Assembly (NCBI GenBank): GCA_949358305.1
Contig: OX442315.1
Coordinates: 4,464,001-4,528,000 of the forward strand
Direction of reading: 5' to 3'
Length of the DNA: 64,000 nucleotides
Origin: Strigamia acuminata
Lineage: Eukaryota; Arthropoda; Chilopoda; Geophilomorpha; Linotaeniidae
The translations under genes were made by a program, and so were the position numbers. Numbering within the stretch: position 1 is the stretch's first letter; every line of letters begins with the position of its first letter. Shown here one piece after another: positions 53,123 to 64,000 of this stretch. The notes under the pieces are model-generated. The model saw only the letters and a program-made list of their open reading frames with translations. It had not been told where the DNA came from and searched no databases.

Positions 53123-54084
53123 GCAAATAAAAATAATAGACCCCGGATAAATGCATAAATGCATAGAATATATTCTTTTGAATAAAAAGTCGAAATTGGC
53201 TTAAATTGCATATTTTGCGAAAATCGGTAAATAAATGCATAAATCTAATTCCGCAGATACAAATGGCATCAGTTTGGCATTGCAACGAGTCAAATCGCAG
53301 GTCACAATGATTTCCTTCTAGCTGTGAGGGATTTAATTACAGAATCGGAGCCACAATTTCGGTAAGTGGTTCTTCTAACATTCAATTCGAGTTTTACGAC
53401 ATTTTGGTTCAGCAAGCCTTGAGTTCACGCTATGTGGAGGATGTCTATTGACCGTTTCCAGCTATTTTCAAAATATAGTACAGAGTGTCTCAGGAAGGGT
53501 GTTAAGTGGGTGTTTTCGTCAAAAGCAGTCTTCGCATTGGAAAATGTATAAAGGCCAAAGTTGTTGCAAGTTTGGGGCTTTAGGTTGGTGATGATCAATA
53601 AGACCTTGGTGGTCACATGACCAAATAACCAGCAAGCTTGAAGCTGGTAAATCAAACTCGGTTTGATCGGAGCCGGTGAGTACAAGCTTTGAATAAAAAC
53701 GGAAGCTCGTGTTTTTAGCCGCTTTTTCAAGTAAAAGCAAGGTTTTGCATTTTACCCGCTCCTTTGTGTTTCCGCCTTAAGACCAGAGATCGAAAGAGTT
53801 AAGCAGGAATTTCAGGCTAGCTAGGTACCTAGCTTGAGTTTGCCAGTTAAGCTGGTAAGCCAAAAGCGGGTCAAGTGAGCTTGTAAATGACTCCCTCTTT
53901 AACCCTTCCAACCCTAAGATGGGTCTTTTTGTTACATCACTTTAAAAAAATCATTATTTTTATGTGAAAGAAATTTTTTTTATCTGATTTTTGCTGACTT
54001 TTTCTTTGAAACATCACTAAACACTACACCATAATTGATATATTTTACATTTTTTATTTCGATGTAATTTGAACTCAAAGATTA
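53123..54084. other. Intergenic sequence, no gene seen
   Basis: Several 'aagctggtaa' and 'aagcttg' words recur between 53630 and 53880, suggesting decayed repeats. No ORF or RNA gene is supported. Confidence 0.35.
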
Positions 54085-54240
54085 AAAAAATTGATCAAAA
54101 TAAAAAAAAATTGATCAAAACATAAAAAATTGAACAAAATATATACAAAATTGATCAAAACATATACAAAATTGATCAAAACATATATTAAACGGATCAA
54201 AATGTATATAAAATGGATCAAAATGTCCATAAAATTGATC
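54085..54240. repeat. Tandem repeat, about 24-bp unit
   Basis: Copies of 'aaaattgatcaaaacatata' with small variations repeat about seven times. Confidence 0.7.
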
Positions 54241-55259
54241 GCAAAGGACACTTACATCTGTCCTTGATGCAGTGGCGGCCATCTTTGTTGTGGTCAAAAA
54301 TATGTGTTGGCCAAATTCATTTGAAATTTCCTAAAATCCCGGATGTTGTGCATGTGCAGAATCTGGGTCAAAATATGCCCATCTTAGGGAGAGAGGGGGA
54401 GCCAATACATTCGGGTTGGAAGGGTTAAACTTAAGATAGTTTGGATAGTACTAATTTGATGGTGCTCTACAACGTTCTGATTGAACATTTTTTTCTAACC
54501 TGATTGGTTTAAAAGTTCGAAACTGAATGACCTTGAAAATGGCTTTCAAGGTCAAATTTGATGACATCATTGGATTGCTCTCACCCAACTTCCTATAAGA
54601 TCGCTTTATCAAATTTGGCCTAGATGCAATTGCTCAGGAAATATTTAGAGGGGACCAGACGTTTAGAACACCCTGTATAGGGAATTATATATTTAATAGC
54701 TACAAACCTCCATTTTTGGGAGTTTTGGCTGGTTTTTGTAGGTTTTTGGAGAATTTTGGGTGGTTTTTGTAAAGATTTTAGAGGACTTTGCAGCTTTTGC
54801 TAGCCTGCGTTGTATAGCAACCAACTACAGGCGGTAAGTTGGAATTGGAATTGGCACTGACCCTTTAATGAACATTAATTCTAAAACTAACTAGAATGTT
54901 ATTTAAAATACAATAAAAAAAAATATGCTTTGTCCAATAACGTATTTTCTGTTGTCAAATTTAATATGCCCCAGGGTGTGGTCAAATATCAATCAATATC
55001 GAGTTTGATATTTTTTTTTAAATACTAAAATATTGATGGTGGTTATAAACCATCGTACTGCAAGAAACAAATTAATAAAAAATCAATTGAGGTCCCAATT
55101 GAAAATTTCATCAGAACCAATTGAATTAATTCCAGTACAATTTAGCAGTTGTAATTTTAATTTGTCCAAAATCCGATATTGAAACCAATTGGATTTAGAC
55201 CTGTAGGGAATTGTCTTAATGCTGTTACTCCTTAATTAAACACAAAATTGGCGGATTAA
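54241..55259. other. Intergenic sequence with a dispersed-repeat fragment
   Basis: 54436-54680 shares its start with 2083-2130 and ends in 'acaccctgtatagg', a motif seen at ends of many insect dispersed repeats. No coding evidence. Confidence 0.35.
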
Positions 55260-57077
55260 CGTCAAACATGGGTCATAATTATGTACACCTATGGCCAAAA
55301 AAATCTTCACTTGCTCTCTGCTGCTCCAGCTCTAAATGAGCAGTTCAATTTTTTGCCACCAGCGGCCAGAGCAGTCTACTTTTCCTGGGGACAACAGCAA
55401 GTTTAAATGCAACGAACACTTAGATTTTTAGTGAACTTAAAGTTAATTTAATCGGGTCATTTTACCACGTTTTTGCACATATTTTGCCAAGTTTTTGCAC
55501 ATATTTTAACACGCTTTTGCACACATTTTGCCAAGTTTTTGCACATACTTTAACACGCTTTTGCACACATTTTGCCACGTTTTGGCACATATTTTAACAC
55601 GCTTTTGCACACATTTTGCCACGTTTTTGCACATATTTTAACATGTTTTGCACACATTTTGCCACGTTTTGGCACACATTTTAACATGTTTTTGCGAACA
55701 TTTTGCCACGTTTTGGCACTTATTTTAACACGCTTTTGCACACATTGTGCCAAGTTTTGCCACATTTTAACACGTTTTCGCACAAAAATGGTGTTTTTCA
55801 CCAAAAGTAATGTCTTCAACAAAACAAAAATATGTTTTTTTTAAGCCAAAATGGTGTTTTTTAACCAAAAATTGTTTTTTTTTTGCTGAAAATAGTGTTT
55901 TTTGAATTTTAAATTGTTTTTTGTGCAAAAAATGGTTTTTTTGCCCAAAAAGTGTTTTTTTTGCCAAAAAAATGTATTTTTACACCAAAAATATCAAAGA
56001 TACATGCTATTTTTTTTTTACTTTTGACCCAGTGCCCAATTTTCGTAATAAAAGTTAATTTCATTGGTATTTTCTGAAAAAATACTAGAAAACTCATCAT
56101 GTATTTATATGTATGGCTAGAATTTTTTTTAGATGTTTTTATATATTTTGCAAGCTTAATTGTCCCTTCTTTAGGAAATATTTCATGTTTTTCTCTCACC
56201 CGTCCATCCAGAAGTCCAGTTAATCGATTTTGCTGTTCTACACTTAATTTTGGTGCCATTTTTTGCAAACAAAGTGTTTAATTCTTTTCCTTTAACCATG
56301 TTAGGAGTATGCAAATTTTGTGTGATGTTAGAGTTTGAATACATCAAGGAAATAAAATACAACAAAAGTTATGATTTATTTTTTATTATATATTTAAAAA
56401 TTTAATTTACAATAACCTGGTCCTGTTTAAGTGGATTTGGAATGATATTTATTTAATGTTCACTTCAAACTGTATAGAAGGAGAAATTCATTATAAAAAC
56501 AAATAATAAACCTGAAAATCTAGTAATAGTTTTATTTTATTGAAAGAAGCAAATTCTAAAATAAATTATTTAATTTGAAAAGTTTGTTATTATTTAAAAT
56601 CACAACTTTTCTTAGGAAACGAAAAAAAACGTAGTAAAATGTGTGCAAAAACGTGTTAAAATGTGGCAAAACTTTGGCAAAACGTGTGCCAAAACGTGGC
56701 AAAATGTGTGCAAAAGCGTGGTAAAATGTGTGCAAAAACGTGGTAAAATGTGTGCAAAACCTTGGCAAAATGTGTGCAAAAACGTGGTAAAATGTGTGCA
56801 AAAACTTGGCAAAATGTGCGCAAAAACGTGACAAAATGTGTGCAAAAACGTGGTAAAATGACCCGACTAAATTTGCTTTTAAGTTCACTAAAAATCTAAG
56901 TGTTAGTTGCATTTAAACTTGCAGTTGCCCCCAGGAAAAGTAGACTGCTCTGGCTGCTGGTGGCGGAAAATTGAACTGCTCATTTAGAGCTGGAGCAGCG
57001 TGAGTGCTTGTGAAGATTTTTTTGGCCATAGGTGTACAAGTTTATAATTGTACATAATTATGACACGTGTTTTGACG
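55260..57077. mobile_element. Foldback-like element with long inverted arms containing tandem subrepeats
   Basis: The left arm (55260-55790) and right arm (about 56632-57077) are inverted copies. The outer parts share 'gtcataattatgtac', 'acctatggccaaaaaaatct' and 'ctaaatgagcagttcaattt'. The inner parts are arrays of 'ttttgcacacattttgccac' (left) or its complement (right). The middle (55791-56631) is AT-rich and holds a 119-codon minus frame (55909-56268) with no recognised domain. Long arms with internal tandem repeats are the hallmark of Foldback/Galileo-type elements. No transposase is visible. Confidence 0.7.
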
Positions 57078-57350
57078 GTCACCGTCAATTTATTATTTAA
57101 TCCGTTGGAATAAATCAATTGGTTGTTAATTCAAAGGTGACTATTAGAAATGTCTCAAAAAATTGTTGCGATAAACAAGTGATTTAGTTTAGATTTACAA
57201 GTGCATTTAGGTACGGTAACCAATTTTATTACCTTTACTTTACACATTAACCCTTGGAGGCATAAGGCTATATGGATATACGCATTTAATTACGCCCGGC
57301 GTTACATCGAGGCAGTTTGGTATATTTTTGATTTTTTTCATGATGAAAAT
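57078..57350. other. Intergenic sequence, no gene seen
   Basis: AT-rich sequence between the foldback-like element and a tandem array, with no feature I can support. Confidence 0.35.
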
Positions 57351-57560
57351 CTCGAAATAAATCCATAAATCTCGAAATAAATCAATAAATCTCGAAATAA
57401 ATTCATAAATCTCGAAATATATTCATAAATCTCGAAATAAATCCATAAATCTCTAAATAAATCCATAAATCTCTAAATAAATTCATAAATCTCGAAGTAA
57501 ATCCATAAATCTCGAAATAAATCCATAAATCTCGAAATATATCGATAAATCTTTAATTAA
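57351..57560. repeat. Tandem repeat, 20-bp unit
   Basis: About ten copies of 'ctcgaaataaatccataaat' with small variation, decaying to the right. Confidence 0.85.
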
Positions 57561-57746
57561 TTAATAAATCCTAAATAAATCTTTCTTAAATCTAGAGATT
57601 TATGTTGGCCTATAATCGGAATAAGGTGAGTCCCAAGCAATTTTCTAGCTGTGCGTGAAGTGCACAAATCGTGCCGCCATCTTTATTGGCAGAAAACAAA
57701 GCCAAGTGTGGCAAAAACAATACAGGTAGAACAAATCATTCAATAT

Positions 57747-58143
57747 TGTGACATGTGTCACTACAGTTGACATGTGACATAAAATGGTTATACACAAGAC
57801 AAGTCTACATTATAACTTGGATAATAATACAATAACCATTAAGAAATAACTAAAACAACTTATACATAATTGTAATAAATATTCGATGTTATATTACACT
57901 TCTTATAACATAAGATCATACCATTTGAGATCCAACTAATTAATTACAATACACCACTAGACATATGTTATTGTTAACATAGATTATGTGCATTCCCACG
58001 TAGACACGCTATACAGATACAGAGATGGGAAATACTACACAACTCGATATGTGATACAAGACAATGTCATCAATACGCTAATCCGGAAACACGTATCATT
58101 ATAGAATAAAGCCATGACAAAGATTGTCCTAAATAGCTACACA
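57747..58143 (-). repeat. Element D 3' LTR (outer edge tentative)
   Basis: The inner edge follows the purine tract: coding strand TGTGTAGCTATTTAGGAC. The outer edge could be 57747 or 57753, where CACA ends would mirror the TGTG start. There is no second LTR for comparison. Confidence 0.5.
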
Positions 58144-58152
58144 CCCCCTCTG
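58144..58152 (-). promoter_or_regulatory. Element D polypurine tract
   Basis: AGAGGGGG on the coding strand lies between the pol stop and the LTR start, the expected plus-strand primer site. Confidence 0.7.
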
Positions 58153-58162
58153 GACAACTTTG

Positions 58163-61100
58163 TCACAAGTCAAAAATGTGTTGACATAATTCGGTCAGAC
58201 GTGGGCGAGCTAACCACTTGGTTAATAAGTCGGCCACGTTTAGCTTTCCAGGAACGTGCCGGATGTCAAAAACTTTGCTTTCATACAAATCGCGTAAATA
58301 GTGGAAGCGAACTTCGATATGTTTATTTGCTTTATTTTCGACGCGATTTTTGCTGTATTGTATCGCCGACGTACTATCAGCTAAGACGCAAGGTTGTAGA
58401 TCCCCAAAGTAGTCAGACATCACCGACATGTTAAAGAGCCTCTTGAGCCATATCAATTCCCTGACGCCATCAACTATGGCCACAAACTCTGACTCCATCA
58501 CAGATAACGTGGTCATCTTCTGTTTTCTACATGACCACGATACCGGAACACCGCCCAGAAAAACCACATGGCCCCCAAAACTCCTACGTTGGTCTATGTC
58601 GGTAGCGTATGACGCGTCGGTAAATACTGTCAATAATGCACTTTTGCATCTCGAGAGATCAATGCAATAATCCTCAGTGTTCTTTAAGTACCTGAGTACT
58701 TGCAGTAACATATTAATATGCCGCTGAGAATGTCGTTCGTTATATTGGGAAAGTACGATGGTTGAAAATAGTATGTCTGGTCTGGTACGCGACGCCAAAA
58801 ACAGAAGACTACCAACCAGTGATCTATAGGGGAACACAGTATCGACTCGTTCATCCTTTTGCACCCCCATTATCATTGAACCCACTGCCCCAGGTAAATG
58901 AACTTTGTGTGACCCATCGATTTTAAAATGAGCACACAATCTCTCGATATACTTGCGCTGATGCACTAAGATCTTGCCGTTCATACGCGTAAATTCTATG
59001 CCTAGCAAAAGGGTTACTGGTCCAAGATTTACCATTTGAAAATGATCTGTGATCCACGACAGGACATCACACTCGATCTTCTCATTTCGTGAAAAGATGA
59101 CGATGTCGTCCACGTACACCACTAAAACAACATCCCTGTCCATACAGTAAACGCAATTAAATCCAGGGACCGGTTTAAAACCTATGTGCAACAGTCTGTC
59201 GTGTAATTTCTCAAACCACATACGGCCCGATTGGTGAAGACCGTATAAAGCTTTGTAAAGCTTCCAGCACTTTCCGACATTCTGCTGTGTTTGAAACCCC
59301 TTTGGAATACTCATATATTGGACCTCGTCCAAGTCTCCATAGAGATACGCTGATTTTATATCCACGTGTGTATCTCTCCAGTTCATGAGAACAACCAACA
59401 TGCAAAACAACACTAAAACTACAACAAAATTCACCACAGGTGAGAATACCTCGGTGAAATCTATTCCCGGTCGCTGTCTAAAACCTTGAGCAACCAATCT
59501 TGCTCGGTGACGTCTTATTTCCCCGGTACTGTCTCTTTTTATTTTGTAGATCCATTTGCTGCCTAATAATTTCTGGTCTTTCTCATGATCAACTTCTTCA
59601 TACACTTTTCTCTCGTCAAATATATCGATTTCTTCTTGCATTGCATCAACCCATTCGCCCTTTCTCTCGCCTTTTATAGCCTCCTCATAAGTGTTGGGCT
59701 CAAGCGCGCAACAACCAGCAAATGGGTTTGGAATGTCTTGATGATGACACTTTCCCGAAAAGTCAAATAGAGTTCCATCAAACTCATATCCGTTCTCTTG
59801 ACACCAATGCAACGCTTCAATTCTGCTGCGGAGCCTTTTCTTGTCTGGTGCAATATAATGCGCATAGGTTGTCCCAGCATCTCTTCCAGTTTGTCTAATA
59901 TATGGTCTAACATCCCAATCATGCATGTTCAATTTTAACAAAGGAACACCCCTAGTTGCTGCGGCCCCTTGACCCCCTCTTACGTTTGGAGAAGCTAACA
60001 ATGCTTCCTGGAATACCTCTTCATCGTCACTGACTTCTTCAGTTGGTTCTCCAGTAAACTCTATCAAACGTGATTTCATCGTAATTTTGGGTTTCGGGGT
60101 ATTAGGCAATGGCGGTTTAATGACTGGTAATATCAAAGTCGTAGGAAGCGGCACTAAAATGGGTGATACCGCACGTTGAACAGGGGGAATCTGCACCGGA
60201 GGAGGAATAGGAATAGGAACAGGAACAGGTGCTACCTTAACAGGAGTCGGTGTTTCATCATCAGACTCATGCCCTGAATCGCCCAAATCAAAGTATTCAA
60301 AACCTTGTAGCTGTTCTTTTTCTTTCTCAGGAATGTTATTCCCCTTTTCATACCAGTATTCGTTCTCATTAATGGTAACATGTTTTGACGAAAATATCTT
60401 ATCACATTTCGGATCCCATACTCGATATCCCTTCGTGTCAGTACAGTAGCCCACAATGGCACCAACCCAAGCTCTTGGCTCCAATTTGCTACGACGTTGT
60501 TGGGCAGGGATATGTGTATAGCATTTTGACCCAATGCATCTCAAATGCCTAACTGAAGCCCTTCTGTTATGGAATACGTTATAGGGGGAACGATTGTTCA
60601 ATTTCGGATGTGGGTACAAGTTCTTTACATGAACAACAGTTACCGCTAACTCTCCCCACAATCTTTTGGGAAGACTTGAGTCAATTAACATTGCTCTCAC
60701 CCCCTCTAAGATTAGGCGGTTGGCCCGCTCAGCCACGGAATTCATTTCTGGCGAGTATGCATTCGTCCGCTCGCATTTGATCCCCTCTTGTTGAGCATAA
60801 TCTTCCCATTCTTTAGATACAAACTCTCCCCCTTTATCAGTACGTATTGCTTTGACCTTTTTAGATGTGGAGCGTTCGATCTCTTTTTGCCAAGTCTTAA
60901 AAACCCCTAGTACATCACTCTTCTTCTTGAGGATGTGTATCCACATGAAACGTGAAAAATCGTCCACCATAAGTAGAAAATAACTCCCACCCCCAAGGGT
61001 TTTAGTTTGGCTTGCCCCCCAGACATCCATATGCACCAGGTCTAAGATGCCTTTTGTCAAAATTTTTCCAATCGGAGGAAACCCCGCACGCGTCTTCTTT

Positions 61101-62035
61101 GCTCGCACGCATGCGTCACATTGATCCATGTCTTTATTCGACAATTTCACTCCAAATATGTCCGATGACTTTTCCATGTCTAGAATGCCCTTTGTATGTA
61201 AATGCGCCATACGGCCATGCCAATAACTGATATCTAACGCCTTATCTGTCTTCACATTCGACTGGCCCCCTTTAATCTCGTTGGTGGCCGGAAGCGCACC
61301 CATATTAGATCGACCTTGAGTCGTTTTCCTTTGTGTCGCTCCCATTTGCAAACCAATACTCTTTGATGTATTCAACACTTCGCTGTAAGACGGTTTCGCT
61401 ATTTCGCTTGCCTGCGTTACGCATTCACTCATATTTGTTAAATCGCTAGTATTATTAATAATATCAACACTTTCAGTAACATTTAATTGGTTAGTAACCG
61501 GATTATTTATGCTAGGTGCATCCGCATGCGTCGGAACTGCACTTGCATTTACAGAAGGAACCGCAATCTGACAAAAGCTTTTATACATTCTGTCCGACTG
61601 ACGCATGGCCGTCAGGATTGGTTCCGTAATCCGTTGTTTGAAAACGACCATTTTTCCTTCACCAACACGAGTTACGTATCCCGCCTCATCAGTGCGACCG
61701 AGGGAAATTAAATTTTTAGTAAAATTCGGTGCGTAAAACACATTTCTTAACATAAACGGGTGCCCGTGAGATTTATCTTTTGATTCCAATTTAATATCTC
61801 CTACACCATCTATTCTAGATGACCCCTCACCCAAGTGCACTGAATAATTTGAAAGAGGCTTGTAATTCACAAAACCGTGTTTGGTGAAGGTAAAATGGTC
61901 CGTGGCACCTGTGTCCACGTGCCACGCCATGTGTTTCACCCCCGATGAAGTTACAAAAGAAGACACTGGCGATGTTGCTTGTCCAATAGTCTGTTGAAGT
62001 GATGTGTAAAATCCTTCCGAGTTCCTCTGAAGCGC
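58163..62035 (-). CDS. pol: Element D Pol: protease, integrase, RT, RNase H
   Basis: The frame is open from just after a TGA at 62038-62036 to the stop at 58163. Gag must be joined to it by a +1 shift. From the first internal start at 61966 it reads 1267 residues: protease WHVDTGATDHF with an intact D-T-G (about 18-20); GAG-pre-integrase WHGRMAHLHTKG; integrase zinc finger and DDE residues in HMDVWGA, RTDKGGEF and SVAERAN; RT with VVYVDDIVIFS (about 949); and RNase H FTDASYATD. It ends in the conserved NVADLLTKWL tail, so the C-terminus is complete. No internal stop is present. The enzymes look intact, unlike those of elements C and E. Confidence 0.92.
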   Translation of the reverse strand, partial: ALQRNSEGFYTSLQQTIGQATSPVSSFVTSSGVKHMAWHVDTGATDHFTFTKHGFVNYKPLSNYSVHLGEGSSRIDGVGDIKLESKDKSHGHPFMLRNVFYAPNFTKNLISLGRTDEAGYVTRVGEGKMVVFKQRITEPILTAMRQSDRMYKSFCQIAVPSVNASAVPTHADAPSINNPVTNQLNVTESVDIINNTSDLTNMSECVTQASEIAKPSYSEVLNTSKSIGLQMGATQRKTTQGRSNMGALPATNEIKGGQSNVKTDKALDISYWHGRMAHLHTKGILDMEKSSDIFGVKLSNKDMDQCDACVRAKKTRAGFPPIGKILTKGILDLVHMDVWGASQTKTLGGGSYFLLMVDDFSRFMWIHILKKKSDVLGVFKTWQKEIERSTSKKVKAIRTDKGGEFVSKEWEDYAQQEGIKCERTNAYSPEMNSVAERANRLILEGVRAMLIDSSLPKRLWGELAVTVVHVKNLYPHPKLNNRSPYNVFHNRRASVRHLRCIGSKCYTHIPAQQRRSKLEPRAWVGAIVGYCTDTKGYRVWDPKCDKIFSSKHVTINENEYWYEKGNNIPEKEKEQLQGFEYFDLGDSGHESDDETPTPVKVAPVPVPIPIPPPVQIPPVQRAVSPILVPLPTTLILPVIKPPLPNTPKPKITMKSRLIEFTGEPTEEVSDDEEVFQEALLASPNVRGGQGAAATRGVPLLKLNMHDWDVRPYIRQTGRDAGTTYAHYIAPDKKRLRSRIEALHWCQENGYEFDGTLFDFSGKCHHQDIPNPFAGCCALEPNTYEEAIKGERKGEWVDAMQEEIDIFDERKVYEEVDHEKDQKLLGSKWIYKIKRDSTGEIRRHRARLVAQGFRQRPGIDFTEVFSPVVNFVVVLVLFCMLVVLMNWRDTHVDIKSAYLYGDLDEVQYMSIPKGFQTQQNVGKCWKLYKALYGLHQSGRMWFEKLHDRLLHIGFKPVPGFNCVYCMDRDVVLVVYVDDIVIFSRNEKIECDVLSWITDHFQMVNLGPVTLLLGIEFTRMNGKILVHQRKYIERLCAHFKIDGSHKVHLPGAVGSMIMGVQKDERVDTVFPYRSLVGSLLFLASRTRPDILFSTIVLSQYNERHSQRHINMLLQVLRYLKNTEDYCIDLSRCKSALLTVFTDASYATDIDQRRSFGGHVVFLGGVPVSWSCRKQKMTTLSVMESEFVAIVDGVRELIWLKRLFNMSVMSDYFGDLQPCVLADSTSAIQYSKNRVENKANKHIEVRFHYLRDLYESKVFDIRHVPGKLNVADLLTKWLARPRLTELCQHIFDL

Positions 62036-62879
62036 TCAGATTGGCTCCTCTTCCTCGCGCACGTCCTCGGCCTTTGCCTCGACCACGTGACAGAGAAACG
62101 TTCGATCCAGACTTGCTTGGCGCAGTCGTTAAACCCTGTTTGGATGAGGGACAATTGCGTGAAAAATGTCCCTTTCCGCCGCAATTATAACAAATAATTC
62201 CTTTTTGTTGCGACTTTTGTTGAGTTCCAGTATAAGCTCCAGATGCAGATCCCGTTGCATCCCCAGGCACAGACCCTCCATGTGTTCTGTTATATTCCGC
62301 AAGGAGCCTTTCTTTGACTTTAGCTACGGTAAAGTCAGGTTTGTCCCAATGATAGACAATTGATTTCACCGATTCATATTCTGGTCCGAGGAAATCCAAA
62401 TATTGGAACGCAATCTCTTTTTCTGATAGAGTAATATCAACGTCCTTCAGTTCCACCGCCTTTCTGTCTACTCTGGAAGTAAACACGACCATGTCGTTCC
62501 CCGGAAGCATCTGGAGTTGTAAAAACTCCCGGCGTAACCTAGCCTGTCGCGCCATCGTAGTGGGTTGGTACGCTGTTTTTAATGCGTCCCACGCTGCCTT
62601 CGCTGTTTTGTGTGCAACAGCAACTCCTTTCTGGGCTTCCGTACAGCCGAGACAAATGGAGGAACGTGCGCGGGATTCTCGCGCCTGGAAATCACGCTTT
62701 TCCTTGGGGGTGGCCGTCACGGCCAATGCTGGTTCAGTTCCAAGCACGTGAGCCCAAACTCCTTGGTGCTCCAAATATAATTGCATATCGACGGCCCACG
62801 ATTCGTAATTGGCGCCGTCTAACTTCCGAATATTCGGAGTGAATGGCTTGGAAAAATCTTCCATCACTTCACTAGCCAT
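61827..62879 (-). CDS. gag: Element D Gag (350 aa)
   Basis: The start chosen is ATG at 62879 (MASEVMEDFSK); an 8-codon extension upstream is possible. It has a copia Gag N-terminal domain (LDGANYESWAVDMQLYL ... AWDALKTAYQ), a zinc knuckle CYNCGGKGHFSRNC (about residue 230), and a basic glycine-arginine tail. The frame runs about 200 nt past the start of the pol frame, and the last part is probably not native protein. Pol is in the +1 frame. Either a programmed +1 shift or an inactivating single-base deletion or insertion explains this. Confidence 0.85.
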   Translation of the reverse strand: MASEVMEDFSKPFTPNIRKLDGANYESWAVDMQLYLEHQGVWAHVLGTEPALAVTATPKEKRDFQARESRARSSICLGCTEAQKGVAVAHKTAKAAWDALKTAYQPTTMARQARLRREFLQLQMLPGNDMVVFTSRVDRKAVELKDVDITLSEKEIAFQYLDFLGPEYESVKSIVYHWDKPDFTVAKVKERLLAEYNRTHGGSVPGDATGSASGAYTGTQQKSQQKGIICYNCGGKGHFSRNCPSSKQGLTTAPSKSGSNVSLSRGRGKGRGRARGRGANLSASEELGRILHITSTDYWTSNIASVFFCNFIGGETHGVARGHRCHGPFYLHQTRFCELQASFKLFSALG

Positions 62880-64000
62880 TATGATGCGTAGCACAAACAC
62901 CAAAAAAAAAACTCAAAAAAAACACAACACTTGCAAAATATCACACTTAACCCACCAAAAATTAGGCAAAAAATAATGCAATTCCACCCGGGGTACAGCT
63001 CAATAAGTGAGCACAACTACCTTGACCAGTCGCTACAAGGGCTTCCGTCCGACACTCCTGGGGTCGCGGGATCGCCCCCTTGCTTCGAGCAAGCCTGGCC
63101 AAGAATAGGATGACACTAGGCGAATGCCTAAAGGGTGTCAAACAAACAAAAGGGCCCAAACAAAAACTTAATATTATTGACAAATAATTTCGACCCCTAA
63201 TATACACTATTGTGATGTGAAGATGGCAAGTTGAGATGATTTCCGTGTTGAAATGCTGTCCCACGCTGAAATACACACGGAAATGGGGCTGACGTGTCTT
63301 CCACGTGCACACCTCCGTGCAAATGTGGGCAAAATCGATGCAAAACAATAATGCGCACTTCCGCGCCTTCGCAATCGCGGTCGTGCGAGTTGCGGCTCTT
63401 CAGTGTTGAATACACGTGCGTATTCCGCACGCACGGGTTCCCAAAACGTTGACACGTCGTTCGAGACGTGTAGGACGAACGTTGACCGTTCGTAATGCGA
63501 AATATCCGTGTTGATCGGCGATACACTCGTACGCGGCGAAAAACACTCAAAATCGACGAACTCCGCCGATAAATAGAAGTAAAAATAGTCAAAACACCTC
63601 ACACTGGTGTAAATAATAGATACCGACACTCGTAGTAACTTACAAATACCGAAAATCGTAGAAAAACGATGCAGCAAGCAGTCAAAACACTCAACTTCTG
63701 GTCGGCGCCATCTTGGATTTCCGAAAATGTGATTCGCCGTTTTCATCCAGAAAAGAGGTTTCCGTCAAATTTTCCACCAATTTTCGAACGCAATTGGGCT
63801 CCAAAACGTCCGAAAATGTGTTTACAACATCAAACACGTGGAATTCGCTATTCGCAGGCGAATTTTGGCGAAAATACTGCTTGGCTGCTCCTATCGTCGG
63901 CTTCTCTGCTCGGCGACGTGCGGGAAACGTCTCGTGTCGTCCCGCCTCCGTTTTCCGTGCGTCGTGGCCGTCCGTGACGTGGAAAAATTCGCCGAGAAAT
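62880..64000 (-). other. Element D leader and undetermined sequence to window end
   Basis: No initiator-tRNA primer site was found. From about 63200 the sequence is CpG-rich with 'tttcg'/'cgaaa' words like the leader of element E. Open frames on both strands (179 codons on minus, 102 on plus) have no motif. It is probably a long 5' leader continuing outside. Confidence 0.4.

Larger units (their letters stand above)
57747..64000 (-). mobile_element. Element D: copia-type LTR retrotransposon, 5' end not visible
   Basis: The 3' LTR, polypurine tract, pol and gag are present in order on the minus strand. No copy of the LTR end (attgtcctaaatagctacaca at 58123-58143) recurs before the window end, so the 5' LTR is outside or absent. 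The domain order protease, integrase, RT, RNase H is that of Ty1/copia. RT and integrase resemble those of element E, so D and E belong to related lineages. The left limit is tentative. Confidence 0.85.

Noticed and set aside
55909-56268. 119-codon minus-strand frame beginning MQKMAPKLSVEQQNR, possibly a host exon or transposase start
   Set aside because: No recognisable domain; the second half is Phe/Lys-rich low complexity from the repeat interior.
57351-57560. CRISPR-like regular repeat array
   Set aside because: 20-bp units are directly adjacent with no unique spacers, in a eukaryotic repeat context; it is a simple tandem array.
63000-64000. 5' LTR of element D inside the window
   Set aside because: No second copy of the 58123-58143 LTR end and no initiator tRNA-Met primer site could be found there.

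Overview
The window looks like intergenic, repeat-packed animal chromatin. I found no convincing host gene, tRNA, rRNA or CRISPR array. The organism is probably an invertebrate, and an arthropod is my best guess. The reasons are indirect. Primer sites match animal tRNA-Phe, tRNA-Pro-like and initiator tRNA-Met. Ty3/gypsy and copia elements sit beside hAT, pogo-type and foldback-type DNA transposon relics. The AT-rich background is full of short tandem arrays. Nothing here identifies a species.

Layout. 1-3857: AT-rich sequence with one inverted-repeat element (1618-2082). 3858-14658: element A, a Ty3/gypsy retrotransposon on the minus strand with matching 1133-bp LTRs and a 4-bp target duplication; gag, pol and a broken third ORF. 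14659-17058: three small DNA-transposon relics. 17059-36753: element C, an older Ty3/gypsy element on the minus strand (1018-bp LTRs, AGTT duplication) with gag, protease, pol and a large third ORF. It is split at the protease by element E, a 3'-truncated plus-strand copia element (about 26.1-32.26 kb). 36811-37149: a hAT-type element with an exact 8-bp duplication. 37.6-42.0 kb: minisatellite, pogo-type relics and a tandem array. 41978-51880: element B, a close relative of A on the plus strand with matching 1003-bp LTRs, inserted in that tandem array. 51.9-57.7 kb: AT-rich DNA with tandem repeats and a foldback-like inverted repeat. 57.75 kb to the window end: element D, a minus-strand copia element whose 5' LTR is not visible.

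How the genes work. In A, B and C the gag and pro/pol frames are in a -1 relation. In all three a canonical slippery heptamer lies in the gag frame, followed after 5-6 nt by a 10-12 bp hairpin that I could pair by hand. A and B share GGGAAAC; C carries two AAAAAAC copies. Gag-Pol is therefore very likely made by programmed frameshifting. A and B also share a Gag C-terminus without a CCHC knuckle and AT-hook motifs between RNase H and integrase in Pol. C carries a roughly 920-codon third ORF of unknown function whose ATG directly abuts a strong splice-acceptor-like sequence, as a spliced env-like gene would; the protein itself does not look like an envelope. E has an unusual D-C-G protease motif and a long leader ORF beginning inside its primer-binding site.
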